Positions 1 through 15,400 of a DNA stretch of 64,000 bases are shown one piece after another. The notes below the pieces were generated by a model that did no database searches, was not told the DNA's origin, and saw only the letters and a program-made list of their open reading frames with translations. The first letter of the stretch is position 1. Every line of letters starts with the position of its first letter. This DNA is from Mesaphorura yosii (Eukaryota; Arthropoda; Collembola; Poduromorpha; Tullbergiidae): positions 62,001-126,000 of the forward strand of contig WIXG01000208.1 of assembly GCA_009869945.1 (NCBI GenBank), given 5' to 3'. Both the position numbers and the translations under genes were made by a program.

Positions 1-2975
1 GGCGAGGCAGCCTTTACTTGAATTGGAGTGTGTAAACCTTTCCCAGCCTTGTTTCGCTTCATTTTTTATTGCCCGCTGCACCACACAAGCAAGAGAGGCA
101 AGCAACCGACCAAATAAGATGTTAAATTCAATGTGATATTTGATCAAGTCCCCGGAGACTGGAGACGCATTGGCGACACGTCACGTAAAATAAGTACAGG
201 GTACAAGTCGGCAGTGATCTTTATATTTTTATATGGCGTAATGTGTGATGGCGTAAATCGACATTCTCGACGCATTTCTACCCCCATAAATCTCTGTTAC
301 GTTACGTTTAGCATCATCGAATAAAAAATAGAAGCCATTGGAAAAGTGTGTAACAGGACAGAGGAGCCTCTGCCTGCTCCGCGATCAAGATTAAGAGCCG
401 ATGATGATCATGATGTGATGGCTTATGGGACAGGGACACAAAATACACCAATACACGGGACGGTTTAGCGAATCCCTCGGGAGCTTTTCTCCACTTAAAC
501 TAACAAAGCTTTGCATCATCCCTGACATGGATATTTTTCTAATGCTTGTGCCGTGCTTCGATTAGAACTTTAGAGCTCGAATCCTTTTATCGTGCTCAAA
601 TTCAAACACAAGTACTAAAATTACTGCTTGGCGACTGGCACAAAGGAAGTTTGACGAGCTGAGACTCCACAATATTTCACAAACAATAAAACCGAGTGTT
701 GATGAAGAAGTTTTTACGTACACGTTCAGTGCAGAGCACAAGCACAGAGGAGCTTCGCTTATTTATTTGTCTTGTATTGTCTACACATCGCACATTCTCC
801 GCATGCACCAGTTTTATCAAAATAACCCCTGAAAAACTTTGCTGCCTTTTTTGCTCTTTACACTCGCACTCGTAAACGCATTAACGAAGTACGAACAGGG
901 AGAAGAGAAAAGAAAGAGATTCTCTGCTTTTGTACTTTCATAAAGTTTAAACTTCACATCAACTTTTTCACTCATCTCGACGCATCTCGTCACATCTCAT
1001 CGTGAAATCTGTGCTGCTTCTTGCTCGCCTGTCCAAACTGTTCCATCAAAATTTCTGTATTCATCCAGTGTAAAGTGTAAGTCATCCAAGTAATACTGTA
1101 ATATATTCATTCCGAAAATACGCCAGCGTGCCAATGACTACGTGGCAGCATGGCAAAATGGATCTGTACAGAAAGGCGAGAAGCATCATCATGCTTTGAT
1201 GATGAACGTTTTAACTTTGACTCATCTCGAGAGAGAAACTTCTCATATAACTTATTGGCTTCTCGCTGCTCTCTAAACTTTATTTTTACGTCCAACTTTT
1301 ACATAATTCATCTTAAATAAACAAAATCAAGCAAAAACAATTTTCGTATTTTGTGCTCCGGCTCATAATTCTCATTTTCGGCCGAGTCTTTGCCTCTTCA
1401 ATGCAAAAGCGCAACTCGAATATGCTTTTTGAGTTGTCATTCTCCACTCAGCCGTCATTTTGCCATTGCGAAATGACTTTAGACATAAATCTCATGCATT
1501 CTGCGTAATTCATGCTGCGATTTTTATTTCGAGCTGTAAATCTTGATTGGGCATAAAACCGTGAACGATAAAACTGGGAATTAAGAGAAAGGAAGGCAAT
1601 GGATAATTTGAATGTTTATTTTACTTATTGTAATAAAGAGCCGTCGTAGCCGTGAAACTGTGAGTCTTGTCTTGTTTAGAAGATCTCGATTTAAGACTGT
1701 GAGTCTACTCTTCTCATTGGTGCCATTCCTCATACAGAATTCGAATCCACTTGAAGACGTCTTACACAAATATACATTCAATTAATATATGTAGGGCTCA
1801 GGCTTAGGCCTCGCCGTAGCCGTCGTCCTATTCGCCTTGGTTATTTTTATTATTGTGTGTTTATAAAAAGTCGAGAATCGAGAATAGGAGAAAATGTCTA
1901 TGGCTCTTTTTCAATAACAAACAAAAAATCTCTCAAGAACGCTTCAACGCAGAGCACAAGCACCGTTCGCGTACATACACAAGATATATTGTAATGTAAT
2001 AATAAAGAAATGGTTCGGAATATTGCAAACTGCGGAGTACAACTTCGACGCTTTAGTTTAGGTAAGAAAAATGGTTTCATTCGAGCACAAGAATAAGAAA
2101 GGAAAAATCAACAGCAATGCAATGCAATGCGTCATTTCTTTATTCTTGACTTTTTCCAATTTCGTGCAAGAAAGATTCCCATATAAATAACACTCGCAGA
2201 ATTTGGAACTCATGAACATGGACCCACTTTTGCACCGCACTGGGTTTTGCAGTTCAGTTCGCGAGCGTTCGGTTAAATCAATTGAGAACTTGCTATAAAT
2301 CATAAACCGTCGTCCGACGTCTCTGAAACTCTGAATGGCTGGGTCCATGGCCTGGCCTAGGAGCCAATAATTTTTGCATTAGCAATTCGAAATGATCAAG
2401 TACATCATTGAAGTGGAAAAACAAGTCGAGTTTATGTCAGGGAGCCAAAAAATACACGGTGAAGTATTTCCCGGGACGGGCGGGCGGCATTCAGTTTAAG
2501 TAAAGCGAGGCGGTGGATCAAGCCCATTTGCATCCAAATCATAGCCAATTTATTATATCCCAGCTAATTGAAGCATAGTAGTACGTGTTCGGGTCATGCG
2601 GCGCAACATCAAGGAGAAGAAAGAAGCAAAAAGACCATCGCCATCGTCATCTCGAATCCGGCAAGGATCAATTCAAGTCGAGTATAAAGCAAAAAGAGAA
2701 GCATGGACAGATAAATGGGATTTGCTCATCTAAATTTAGCATTTCGCATAATCGCAAAGTCGAAATACATCATCGTCATAATTCAGTCGCTTCTCTTGAC
2801 AAGCGATTTAGAACGAAAGAATAAAGAGCCGGAACTGAAATACAAATTCATTAATTAAGAAGCCGTACTTGCGTACTCAAATGGAAGAACTCTTGGACGG
2901 CGATATAACATGTGACCCAAATTACATGTAATAGAATTTCCAGTCGCAAGATTGCTTTCGAACCGTAACATGAGC
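1..2975. other. Gene-free stretch, probably E-protein intron
   Basis: No coding exon is supported here. Open frames are short, lack matching splice signals and show no recognisable protein motif. Because the daughterless-type gene at 27-29.6 kb is transcribed towards the left edge and its bHLH exon has not appeared, this stretch is inferred to be intron of that gene. Only short AT-rich and CAATG-like words stand out. Confidence 0.4.
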
Positions 2976-3408
2976 AAATCTCGCCGAAAGTATCCCGCAG
3001 AAGGAATCTCGCAACGAACGAATCTCACAGGAGGAAATCTCGCAACGATGTATCTCGCAGTGCAACAATCCCGCAACGTGCTAATCGCAAACAACCAAAC
3101 TTATCAAACCCTTTAATTGTCACAGACTCAGCCTTCTTTCCACCAAAGGGCAGCCGTCTCTGTCTCGGTCACGGGGTACTGAAGGAGATGGGAAATATTA
3201 CACACCCTTCAATCCTTCCAGTGTCTCTTCATTCCGTTTATTCTCATATCTGCCTTGTGCATTTCACATAATGCCATTGGTTGCGTTGTGAGATGGTTTT
3301 GTTGCGAGATTGCTTCGTTGCGGAATAGTTTCGCTGCGAGATACATTCGTCGCGAGATTCCTTCTGCGGGATTGCTTCGTGCGGGATACGTTCGGCGAGA
3401 TTCATTCG
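2976..3408. repeat. Foldback-like inverted repeat with subrepeated arms
   Basis: Two arms, about 2976-3100 and 3274-3408, are imperfect reverse complements separated by about 170 bp. Each arm is built of roughly eight 14-16 bp degenerate units around the word AATCTCGCAACGA on the left and its complement on the right. Translating opposite strands of the two arms gives the same peptide pattern (EIPSAG), which confirms the inversion. Long inverted arms made of short tandem subrepeats are typical of foldback-type DNA elements, but no target-site duplication or transposase is visible. It could also be a locally expanded palindrome. The structure is seen directly; the element class is inference. 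Confidence 0.65.
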
Positions 3409-6400
3409 TAAATTCCTTTCAAACTATGACACATGTTCGTGTTAACTTCCAATCTTCTGAATTGTCACTTATCAATCAATGGTTTGCGGAAGACGTATGA
3501 GTGAGATGGAAGATTAGAAAGATCCATATGAGATGTAAAAAATGTAGTTATATTTGTGTACAAGAAATACAAAGTCTTTAAACATTTTTTTTTTGCTTTT
3601 TGGTGTAAAGACACTCGAAAAGTAGGCACTGAGAAATCCGACACATTCTTTCCTTTTCATTCACTACCACGCTGCCTTGCTGTTACAGCTTAATGCTTGG
3701 TGATGGGGCGCATTTTGGCTGGAAATGATTACTAAATGCACATTTTTGTATTGGCTTAGTTGTCACTGCAAAACTTAGTTTGATTGAAAACTTCTCTGCA
3801 TTTTGCAGTATGCAATCTTCTCCACAGTAAGTTGGGTTAACCTTAACCCTGCCGCTTTGCGGGGAACAGCAGGAGTGTTTTTAGGCGAAAAATATTGCAA
3901 AGTGGCGTGAAATGAAAATCTGTTCGCCAGCCCGTCACGACGACGCGGGATGGAATGCAGGTGTTTGCATTTGCATCATCTGCTCTTCTCATTTGAGCCA
4001 GGCTCGGCCGGCAAGTGATTCGCACACGTAAACTCGCGTCCACGTGCCACGACAAGGACCAGACACCAGACCGGCTACGCTAACTTTCGCAAAATTCCCG
4101 TTAGCCATTGGGTTACTGATTTTGGAATGGAAAAGGACAGCTGGTGATGACGGTGACTTTGAAAATTAAAACGTGCTGAGTATGCAGTGCGGTGCAATCC
4201 GCGGCAGCTGATAAAGCTTCACACAGGGCAAGGCTTACGGAGAGCCATACGCGATATTGCTATTGTTATTATTATTATTATAATTATCTGATTCCGGGGT
4301 CAATCTCCATCCATCCACCCTCCACCTGTCTTAATTCTCAGTACAAATAAATCAAAGCAGCAGGGTCGTGAGAGTTTCACTTGTTGCGTACAAGCTGCGC
4401 TTGTTTTGATTTTTAAAGCCATAATCCTTGGCGTGGCAAATGTGGACAGCCTGGCAAACTGCGAAATTCCGATGCGGTACGCATCTGCTACAATTGCGAA
4501 GTGCGAAAACTGACCTCACATACTTCACACACAATTCGATCAGAATTTAAACCAAAAGGCAATTAAGATTCGTAATACGATTAATCAGCCTCGTAAGTCG
4601 TAATCTTTTGACAAGCCCGTCTTGTGCCTCGCTGCAAGGTGGCTTGGCGCGTCTCGTCTCGTCTGGCAAGCGCGCGTCTGGCGAATATGTCAATGTCAAG
4701 TCGCAAATGGCGAATAGAGATTGACATATGGATGACGAAGTGCGGTGCAACGCAGCGATTAACGCACGCACAATGAGACTGAGTGAGCAAAAAGGTCAAT
4801 GACAATCACGGGCAAAAGGAAACCAGTTTAGTTTAGGTAAGACGCGACTTAATTTGTATTCCATCAATGTCATTTGTCAAATCACGACAAATACTCGTTT
4901 GACAAACAGGCGAGTATTAAATTGCTATTTGCAAAAAATGCGTTTACGTATGTCGCTTGGTAAATCGAGACGCGTGCAATTCCTAATTCCAACTCGAGTC
5001 CAGTGTTGCACTACTAATTAGAATATTCATGACAAATTATCGATGTCACAACAGTCAGGCTGGGGTTCATAGCCCTGACTGGTTTGGAGAATTGCAATTT
5101 GGTCATCACAGGCTACGTCTTTTCTCGTTTACCAGCCATATAATAAGTCTCAAAGGAAAGGCTTTATTTATTCCAGGTCATCTCGAAGCCAAGTGGCTAC
5201 AGGCATGGTGGACGACCGATGAGCAAATCTGAATAATGCAGAACGCAATGCATTCCTCAACAAAAAATTAACGAATACATGAATTGCTGAATTGCATTGA
5301 TTGCTAGACATTGTAAACAAACCTTCGATAATAACATGCCAGTGCTTTAATTCAGCATCTGCATTTCGCCATTGAGCAGTGACGCGCAAGCTCCTGAAGC
5401 GAAATTCAGCCCGGGCCCGGATTTCGGTTCCCCTTCAATGACCCACTACGTAACTTCATTCCAATCAAATTGGTTACGCGATTCCCGTTTGTGACAACTT
5501 GATTTTAATATTCTAGAGCTGAATGCGATGGAGACTCTGAATGACTCACAGCGTAACTCATTTTATGTATCATTTCACACCTTTCTCTCTCACTCTTCTA
5601 TTCTCGCGTACGAGCATTCATAAAAGATTGTCTTGTCAATCATTCAGCAACGCAATGAGAAAGATTCTATGAGCTCGTGAGCGATGCAATACAATGCCAG
5701 AATTAATTTACTCTCGCATAGCGTATGGATTTGCCTTTTCACGGGCGACGGACGCGCTTTGAAATATCACTGTGATATTACTTACGACATGCGTTCAGGC
5801 AGTGTCAGAATAAAGCGAACAAGACACGCAATCTCTTCGTAAAACCAGACCAGGGAAATCGAGACTGTTCAAGTTTGATGCCATTTTGAGTATGATTTCA
5901 CAAACTGATACTTGATGAACGTGAGAAAAGGTTAGAAGGCACATTTGACCAAAAACAGTTAAGCCCGGGGTCAGATTTCAAATTCGAAATTAAAAACAGC
6001 ACTCGAGCTCAAGCACTCTTCAAATTATAAGTGGGCTGCACCTTTGACACTTTGTGTTTTGGAAACTGAAACTCATTATTCTCTCATTCTCAATTTTAAA
6101 CCTACACAGTTTCCAGGCAATTCAAATTACTTAACCAAGGTTCCCCGTCGAGAGATGAGTACAAAAAAAAATTAAGATGAGCATAAATCTGAAAATCAAG
6201 ACTCGGTCTTAAGTGGGTGCACGAGTCTTGTGGAGCGATGAATTATTATTGCCGCATCTTACAAGAGCGAGCACAAATAATTAGCCAACAACGCACAACA
6301 TTTCTGTTCATTGTTGACAACATTCTAATACTATTTGCAATTAACGTCTAATCCGTTTGCAATAAATCGCGGTCACGTCTTCCTTATAAATAGAGTCACA

Positions 6401-9400
6401 GAATTGCGTAAACTCTTCCACTTACGTACTTAAAATGATTAATGCGACCAGATTGCCTATTACAGGCATTTCGTTTTGGAAAAATTGCATTTTATTTACA
6501 TAAATAAATATTTATGGAGAATGTTTACACGATTCACTGGGCTCACTTCATACATCGAGCTTGAAGTTCATATTTTATGGTGATGAATTTCTCATTTCGT
6601 TCGTACGTATTTCAGGTGAATTAATTCATTTACGTAATTTATCAATAAATTTTAGTTCCGTCGTGTAGCACCGCTTTCGAATAGCAATAAGGTCCAAGAG
6701 CGAGTCGTTTGATTCAATTAATGTAAGTTTAAGACCATTTTCGATGTTCGACTCCCACAACTTGTACCACGTAAAGACGTAAAATGGTGGCCTTGTCCCA
6801 TCACTTCGCTTAGACAAATACAGACCGCAAAAAAATGTAATTTATTTTTGTGAAGCATCTCGTGCGAATGAGCCTGATGGGAATCTTCTCGATATGACTG
6901 TCCCACTCATCTTTCCCAAGAATATCAAAATACCCTGCTTGGCTGTCTTTTCATTTACAAATTTAACCCTAGAATTTTTTCATCTCCTTGTCTTTGATTT
7001 GCCTTCTTCATTCATGCCCGTGATGATATTTGAATTTTTCTAATCCCCAGTCAAATGCAAGAGACGACAAAAATTATCCTGCTTTTGATTTTTAAAATAT
7101 TTTCGCCTGATTACTCTCGTTCACAATCACAACGAACCCAAATTTTGAAAAGACAATAGCAATAAGAGTGAGAAGGGGACTAAGAATTGGGTGCGATCGT
7201 GCAGTGCGGATGAGCAGAAATATTCGACCCGAATCATACCCAAATCATGAGCCACGCGATTAATTTTCCATTTTTATTTTATGAAATCTCCCGAAACGAG
7301 AGAAAAGCATTGAGTACGGAGAATAATAATAGAATTTGTGGTTCAAATTAAGATTTGCTTAATAGAGAGAGTCAATTGCAGCAGGGCAGGCTAATAGGAT
7401 TGTCATTTGCAAAGGTGGGAAGTTTGTGACAGGATAGCTCTGCTTGTGAACAAGATGAGTACATGATCCACGTCTCCCGTCGCTTCTAATTTTTTGAATA
7501 CCGTTGCATTCGGAAAGTCGGAAGCATGGATCGGCATACAAGTTGCATGTCTTGTGATGGTGAAGACAATAGGAATGATTATTACTCGAGATCTCAATCT
7601 GGACGAATTAATCTCCATTCACTTTCTGAGACGATAAAGTCGCGAATGACTTTTGGATCATTTCATTTCAGTCACTGAACTTTGAAATACGTCTTCAAGC
7701 TCTGACGCACACACGGAAGGTAATTTCAAGAGTTTACGAGTTATGACTGAGGTGCAAGTGTTAGCAAGACAAATATAGCAAAAGAGACAGAAATGGCGAT
7801 ACAGTAATTACGACCCTAATTTCAGGGATTTACGAGGCGAATTATCAGACAGGCAAGCAAGGCAAAGGCAATGCATGTATCGTTTCACACATCCACGACG
7901 TAAGTTCAATAAAATTAAGACCCATAAGCGCCTGAACTGGTATTTGTAATGGCTCCACTCTGCGAGATAATAAAATGAGAGCAGAAGACAGAAATAATGA
8001 TCGCAGGTCATAAAACATTTAAGGAGAGACTCGCTGCTCATAAAAGAATATTCTCTTGTCGATATGGAGTTTTCGTCTTTCGCTTGGAATATAAGTTTCT
8101 TATTTTGATGACATCTTCGAGCTTCTTCGTCTTCGTCTCCGTTCCGACTGCTATGAGTCATGGTCGTGAAGTGTCACTCATTTGGTGTGATGCTTTTTCA
8201 TTCTGTTGCGCCTTTCTCTCGATCATGCAATGCACATCCATAATTGAACTTTACAGCCACACAGCCATCAATTTCGATTTTCAATTCAATTTGCTTTTGC
8301 TCTGTTTTCCCTTCACTATACATCATCTTGTCAAGCTAACCCGAAAGTATGTCCAGCACTACGATGGACGCGCGCTGCTGTGGAGAAGTCAAGTCTTGGC
8401 TTTGCTGCTGCTGCTGCTGCTCATTGCTATACCGCAATAACAATATGGAAATAAAATGGACCAGGATGATGAAAGTTGTAAAAAAAATAGACGCAGTCGA
8501 GGCGAGTGGCAGAACCCATCAAACCTATTGCGATTGCTGTTGCCAAAATTGCTATTGCATACATATAATAACACCGTACACGCATTATTCTGCATAATTT
8601 TGTCCGCCACCATGAACGTATTTTTGACTTGTCCCTTTTTATTACTTTTTCAGCAAATCCGGATCGCGGAGAGGAAGCTCGCTCGGAGGTACAATTCAAT
8701 TTGTAAAATTCACTTATTTGTTTTTCTTTTTAGAGTCCAATAAAATGATGGAGGAGAAGAGAGTAGAAAATATTTCAGCACACATGGCCTGCTGCTCGCA
8801 AATAATAAAATGAGATATACTAATAGACATTGAAGCAATATCGCAGTTACACCATCGACCATCCTAGTGCACTGGTGCCAGTCAAGTGCACAGGCTTAAA
8901 GTTGTCGTTGCGTATTTGCAATTATGGTGTAATTTTAATGTTATCCGTTTTCGTAATGTTTATGCTAAAAGATCCGGTTTATAGATTTTTGACGAGTAAA
9001 AACGCATAAAATTCAAAATTTGCCAGACTCATAGGCCGACTTCAGACCATGTTAGAATTTACGCTTCGCGTATAAAATAAACGTCAGATATTAAATCGTA
9101 CGTGCATTGAACATGGATTTTAGAAAAGTCAATACTCACATAAAATATTTGCTAAAAATTAAGACCAGTCATTATTAGTGCTATTTTTAACGTAGACCTC
9201 TCTTGTCTCTTGACCGTAGAATCAGTATGAGCTAAGACACATAACGAAGTAACTATAATAAGCTACGTTACGAGGACACGGGAGACCAGTATGAAGCAAA
9301 AGGACGATATGATTTCCCTGCTTTTGGGAAGGGAAACAGCACAATAAAATTGGAGGATGGCGAATAAGAGTCCAAGTCGAGTGCGAGCAATAGAGTCCAT

Positions 9401-12400
9401 CAAACTTAAGAGTTAAGAAATAAATGGCAATCGTTCTCTGCTTTCTCGCATTGTGCTAGCCACTCCGCCACTCGATGGGTAATTTCTCGTGTGCTTGCGC
9501 CCACAATCCTAGAATGGTGCGGGGATTGAATTTTCTACTCTAATTGGCTCTGTCAGTCAAACAAATCGTTTTCCGAGAACGAGAAAGACGAGATCGTTGA
9601 ATCGCCCTTCGCACTTGCAGCGTTCAGCCTCTCCTTATTCGCACAGCATCTATCCCGGTCTCAATAGACCAGAAAACACAAGAGACCACACCACTATCAC
9701 GTTACATCATTCTTCCAATGAAATGATATCATACCCTACTCCTACAGTTCCTAAGTTCATCACACCACACAAAACTATTTCTATTTTAATTTACTCGTTC
9801 GTGGATAAACAATACTAAAAAAATAAGTTTTGGGGATTTTAATAGCAGAGGCGATTGGGAAAACCATTCGAAGAAAAGTTTACCCACTTTATGTGCCAAT
9901 TTCCTATTATGACTTTTCACCGTAAGAAAGGAAAACTTTGCCTGTTCAATATGGAGCAATAAAGTGCACTCTCGTTCAATCATTTACACGGACCGATAGC
10001 AGTGCCGAAAGAGAGATATTATGCGAAGAATTAATATCATAAACATTTATCGCGACGGCTGTTTTGTCTTCTGACCAAAAATAGCACTATAGAAATTAAA
10101 TTCAAGTCGTTCCATTGTAGTGGCGAATGTGAGAATTAAGACGATAACAGTAACGGAATGCCTAAATGGCTTAATTTATGTATTGGCTAAAACTTTTCGC
10201 CATTTGCCGTTTAGAAAATTCATTTAATGCAAAGATTTGACGAGGAAAAGCGGGGGTACCGAAACAAGTGAACTTTACTTCCTGTTCTTGTTCACTGCGA
10301 ATCCAATAAAATAATGGCCAAGCACAACTCAATTTCCTCAACTGCGTCGTCCGAGCACATGCCCACTCTTGGGATTTTAATGAACTGGCAAGTCAACCGA
10401 AAAAGTGCGCCGATTTCTTACTTTAGTGAGCTAGACCAAGACCTACCAACTTTTCTATTTTCCAGCGAACCAACAAATCTCCAAGTTAAAAGTAATGTAC
10501 GAAATACGAACAATATAATCTGTTACATATAGCGATGGAGTATTATCATACGTACTCAAGAGATTTGACCGCGCGTGGCCACTAGAGAGGCAAATAAAGC
10601 GTATAATGCGAAATAGGAAATAATCGAAAAACAAAAACAACTCTTTGACACAAACACTAGCCGAGAACCGAACACCGAGAAAGGTCTTTAGGTAAATGTA
10701 GGTAACAAATACCGCCGAGTTTTGGATTTACGAACTTTTGCCCTCTCGTCGCTCCAAGTAGCAACAGCAGCAGTAATCTAAAAAATGGACTTTCATATAA
10801 AAAACCGAATCAACTCTTTCTCTTCGCGTCCAATTCCCTGGCGTGATCCGTGTGCATTGTGTATTGCGTATTAGTTTCATTGTACCATAATCTCAATCGT
10901 ACACGGTTCATTACAATCAAAATACGAGACAGAGAGAAAGACCAGACCTGGCACGACTCGGCTACTGTGCAGTATTGTTTATCATGACTCCCTCATTGAA
11001 CTCAAACCCAAAACGGCTACCGTCGTCCGCGTGCAATAACTCTTTTTCTCCTTAACCAGACCGTACGAAAATAATAAACCCCTTCGCAATATGATATTAT
11101 TACCATTGCCATTGAATCGAGTAACAGATTCATAAGATGATGGTGCAATCTCATATCTCAAGAGTTTTCATTGAATTGCACCAACACTTCAACATATTTT
11201 CCATTGAAATGCATTCAGTTGATTCATTTCAAGCCATACACGCGTAAACAATTGAACGGAAATGCAGAGCGAGTAATGAACACTGAATCCTCTCCGAGTC
11301 CCAGCACCCAAACATCACACACGTAAGAATTCATTGCAATTCAAGAGCCGTGTACCAAAGAGCGCTCAAGCTTAATGCAATATCGTTGTGTTGCCCGTTT
11401 TATTATGAAATCGCCCGTCCCGTTATGTTTGTATTTCCTATTTGAACAATCATCATCTCAACTTCATTGCACTGTATTCATATTCACGAGATAATTTTAT
11501 CTTGAACACGACACAGCACGGAACACGGGTTGTGATTCGGTCGTATCTTTAATACTCGCACTTTTTACTCACTCACAAGTGAGGTCGTATGTCACCCGGC
11601 TCTCCGCTCTTTGTGCTTTGTGACACGCGAATTGGAGTATGAAATGGACAAACAACCAATCCGCCTGGGTAAAGAGCAACCCTTTCTTTATGTCGTAGCA
11701 TAAAGTGCTGCTGCATACAAATGCGGCATGAAAGAACCAAACGAAGGAACGCTTCGGCACTAGACTCATTGAATTTCGTCTTCTTGGAAGTGGAGTGCGT
11801 ACCCTTTCTTAAGAAATGCAAGAGCAAGACCCGAAGAGGATGCAAGTAGTCGTAAAAATAATGAAGGGATGAAAATGAAAGACGAGACGAGACGCATAGC
11901 GATGCGATGCAGTAAACAGAAGAAAGAAGAGAGAAAAGGGTAAAGGATGATTATGATGATGATGATTACTGTGAAAAGAACTTTTAGTCATACATCTGCT
12001 CTTCTTCTCCGTCGCTGTCAATGTTGCTGCATGCTGACGGCCTTGGCCAGTACGAGCCAACAAAAACTGACCAAGAAATAACACACACAAAATACACACG
12101 CAGTCTCGAATGAACGTACTCGTATTATTGCGATGTGAGTGCGAGTTAATTCTTTCATGATTACAAAAACCAGAATGCAGTGCAGCAGGCTGGACAGACG
12201 GTGACCGGCAGGGTTAAATTTCTTGTCTCAATTCATTTCTCAACAATGTAACCTTTTAAAATGCGTACTTGCTTGTTAGAATAGCACTCGAGTAATCCAC
12301 CTTCAAACGAGTAGCAGCAATGTCGTAGTCGTAGCCGTACGCGTACCTGATTTCATGTACGTACGGACCCGCAGTGCACCCAGTCTTAGCGAAGATCGGG

Positions 12401-15400
12401 CCAACAACAAGAGAGTGCGGGCTAGCGAGCGAGCCGGCTGCTGACTTAATCATTTGAGTACCAATCGAGTACTTCGTACAATAATAATTTATCCAGTCGA
12501 TACAAAATTCATAAGAACGACGAGCGCGAGCGCCTTGAATATTTTTATCTCACAAAGAAAATATTCAAATTAGGCAAAAAAAACTCAACCGGGCTCGGCT
12601 CACGCAAGGCGAGGAGCCAGCGCAGAGTTAATTATTGCTAAACTCGATCCATAAAATTGCTTAAGAATCGTACATACATCGCAAAGGGTGTAATGAAATT
12701 CAGAAGCATTGGCTAAATGGAAATTGTCAACCCTCAACACAAACTCCGCAGAATGAGCAGTGCATTTCGACTGTAACACAAACGTTCTTTCCTACCGCAA
12801 TTTCATGTGGAACACACAATAGGCCCACTAATGAGTAACGAATTGAAAACAGTCATGGATCGGTACAGAACAACAAAAATGTCTCCGGCTCATACACACA
12901 TTCTTCAATTCCCCGTGCGTACGAAGGGTTGCAATTTATCCCGTTTTATCGACACCGTCATGCTATCTTACAAATACGCAGCTCGAAGAGTCTACCGTCA
13001 TTGCGATTTACCCTTTCTGGCGGGTTTGCATTCGGTTCGTGTGCTATTTTCGTTCGAGTAAGTTCTGCGGCCCTTTCCACATTCAGACTCCGCAATTCAA
13101 GTTTGAATATTAACCACGGTACACAATGCCTTAAAGTTACTAGTTACTTTCTCTCGTGTTTACAATGCTCAAAGCGAAGGCACCAGGCAGGCACGGAGTA
13201 GCAGGTCACGTATGATAAGGTGTAAAAATATGGGGCGTCAGTTGGAAGCATACATAATCAAGCATGCAATGCAAGCATGCATGCATGGGCTGATGCCCGT
13301 TCATTCGTGGTTCTGCAAGTCGGCGGAGAAGAGCAGATGGTCATCCACCACCACCACCGACCAAGCACCATCATCATTATACTCCCTGCACTGCTTTTAA
13401 TGTTTCCAATGATAGCTTCTACCGTGTCATGCTGTGCGTGAGTTCTGATGTCTATTAAATCCAATGATGAAAAAGCGGTCCATGCTTGGAGTCTTGATTC
13501 TGGATCCTGTGACAGGATTTCCACTCGACTTTCGAGACAACGCAAATGACATTTACTTTCAGTTACAAATTAACTGGATTAATTGCAGTGAGTTGGAATA
13601 ACAATGAGAGTTATTCGCGCGGGATACACGTAATAAATTACGGACAATTTGGAATGTCAAAGTCAATAGTCAAGGTAAACGCCAACATGCCGCGTGTCTC
13701 TGGCTGGCCAGCAGACGGTGCCGTGCAATCAGACGCGTCTTTGAATTTAAAATTCAATTCATGATACAGCACTAAATAATCAAATAGTACAAGAAAGCTG
13801 GGCTCTGGCACGAGCCAAACCACGTCGGAGTAGCTTGCCATGCTTCCCTCACCGTTATGTAAAACTTAATCCCAAAATTTCAATTCCAATCGTTTACTCA
13901 ACCCGAAACTTTCCAGGCTGAGTCGGGCACATTTCAAGAAATCACGTTCAATGAAAATTACCGGCCATTTGAGCTCCAGCTTCGGCCACGCTACGCGTTC
14001 AAAAATTATATTCATAAAGTATATTATTATTACGATCATCAACATAAGCCATAAGCTTTTGCTTTTGCCTCTCGTCTCTTTCATGCTGATCAAACAGAGT
14101 TCAAAACCAAACCCAAGTCCAAACTGCGGCTGCCGCCGATGCCAATTTCATTGATTCCATGCCTGGTCATGTCCGACGGCGAATCAAGTAAATGTTTGGA
14201 ACAAGAACCATGAATCCTTTTGATTTCAAACAGAATCCATCCGACAGCCTTTGCCTTTGTTCCTAATTGCTACTTTAAAAACTCAGTTAAGACCAGTGAA
14301 GAGAGAGCCAAGACTAAAATTAAAGTTTGAATGCTCAAGGAGTACGATCACTGATTACACGCTGTCAGTAAATTGGCAGCACGCAAGGGCTCGCTACTTG
14401 GGACTCGGTCTGGTAGCACTTAACTTTTACAAATGGGTACCGACTCAACCGAACAGAGAAAGGCAATTTTAAGGTAAAAAGAGAAGGCACAATGTATCGC
14501 TCATTGACGCTAACTCAGCCGAGCACGCGGTACAGATCCAAAGCCATACAAGAAGCAAAAGAAAAGAACATTACATCGTACAACAAATGATGGAATAGCA
14601 AATAGCATGTTTGGAAATCGTTAAGAGTAGTTTATAGCTCGGTCCTAAAGAGAATCAGTGTGCATCTTTCCTATTAACTGGCTGGTCGTGGTGCCTTTTT
14701 TTACCGTTTTACCATCTCTAGAGTCTTAATGACATTGAAACAAAAAACAGATCAATTATTCCTGGAAAAGGAAAAATGAGCACCGAGAAATAGATGCGAG
14801 CGGAAAGATGATCCTATCCATTTTTGCACTAAACGCTAGCAATTACTCCTATATTGCTGTTTTAAACCAGAGATTAAATGAACACGAACGCGAACATTAA
14901 GCCAGTTGTAAAACAACCATTAACCGAGTATCTTGTTCGGGTCGTTAGGATTCACAATTCCCTGCTTGGGTCGGTCAAGACCTAAGCTAATGCTTATCTC
15001 CTACTAACTAGAATGCATTTGAGGTGACTCTTTATAGCTCCCTTGACCAGACCAAAAATATAGCGTATTTTCCGATTAAAGTCTATTTCACTAACTCGAT
15101 CGCTGTTGCTCTTTATTTACTCGCCATCGACAGTTGGCAATTTTCTCACACTTTACCATGCAATGCTTTGGCTTATCCTGTACGCAATACTGCCATTGAT
15201 CAGTTGATCCATTGTGTGCTCAGCATTTATGCGCTAGTGAGCAGCCTAGTTAAATTCCTGAATTCCAGTACGCTGGAGGTTAAATATGTATGAATATTTT
15301 GAAAACACTTCAATTCATTTCAGCCTTTTGAAAGGCGGAGGCTGCGTGCTTCTCTAAGTTAAAAGTTTCATCCGCAACCTTGGAATACATTCGATTCATC

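Noticed and set aside
7997-8440. 147-codon ATG frame on the plus strand, hydrophobic, ending in a Leu run
   Set aside because: The Leu run is the GCT microsatellite read in frame, an equally long frame lies antisense, and no domain, signal or splice context supports a gene.
12330-12440. GC-richer minus-strand open segment with a possible donor before GTACGC
   Set aside because: The peptide has no recognisable motif and the proposed acceptor is weak; kept out of the gene list.
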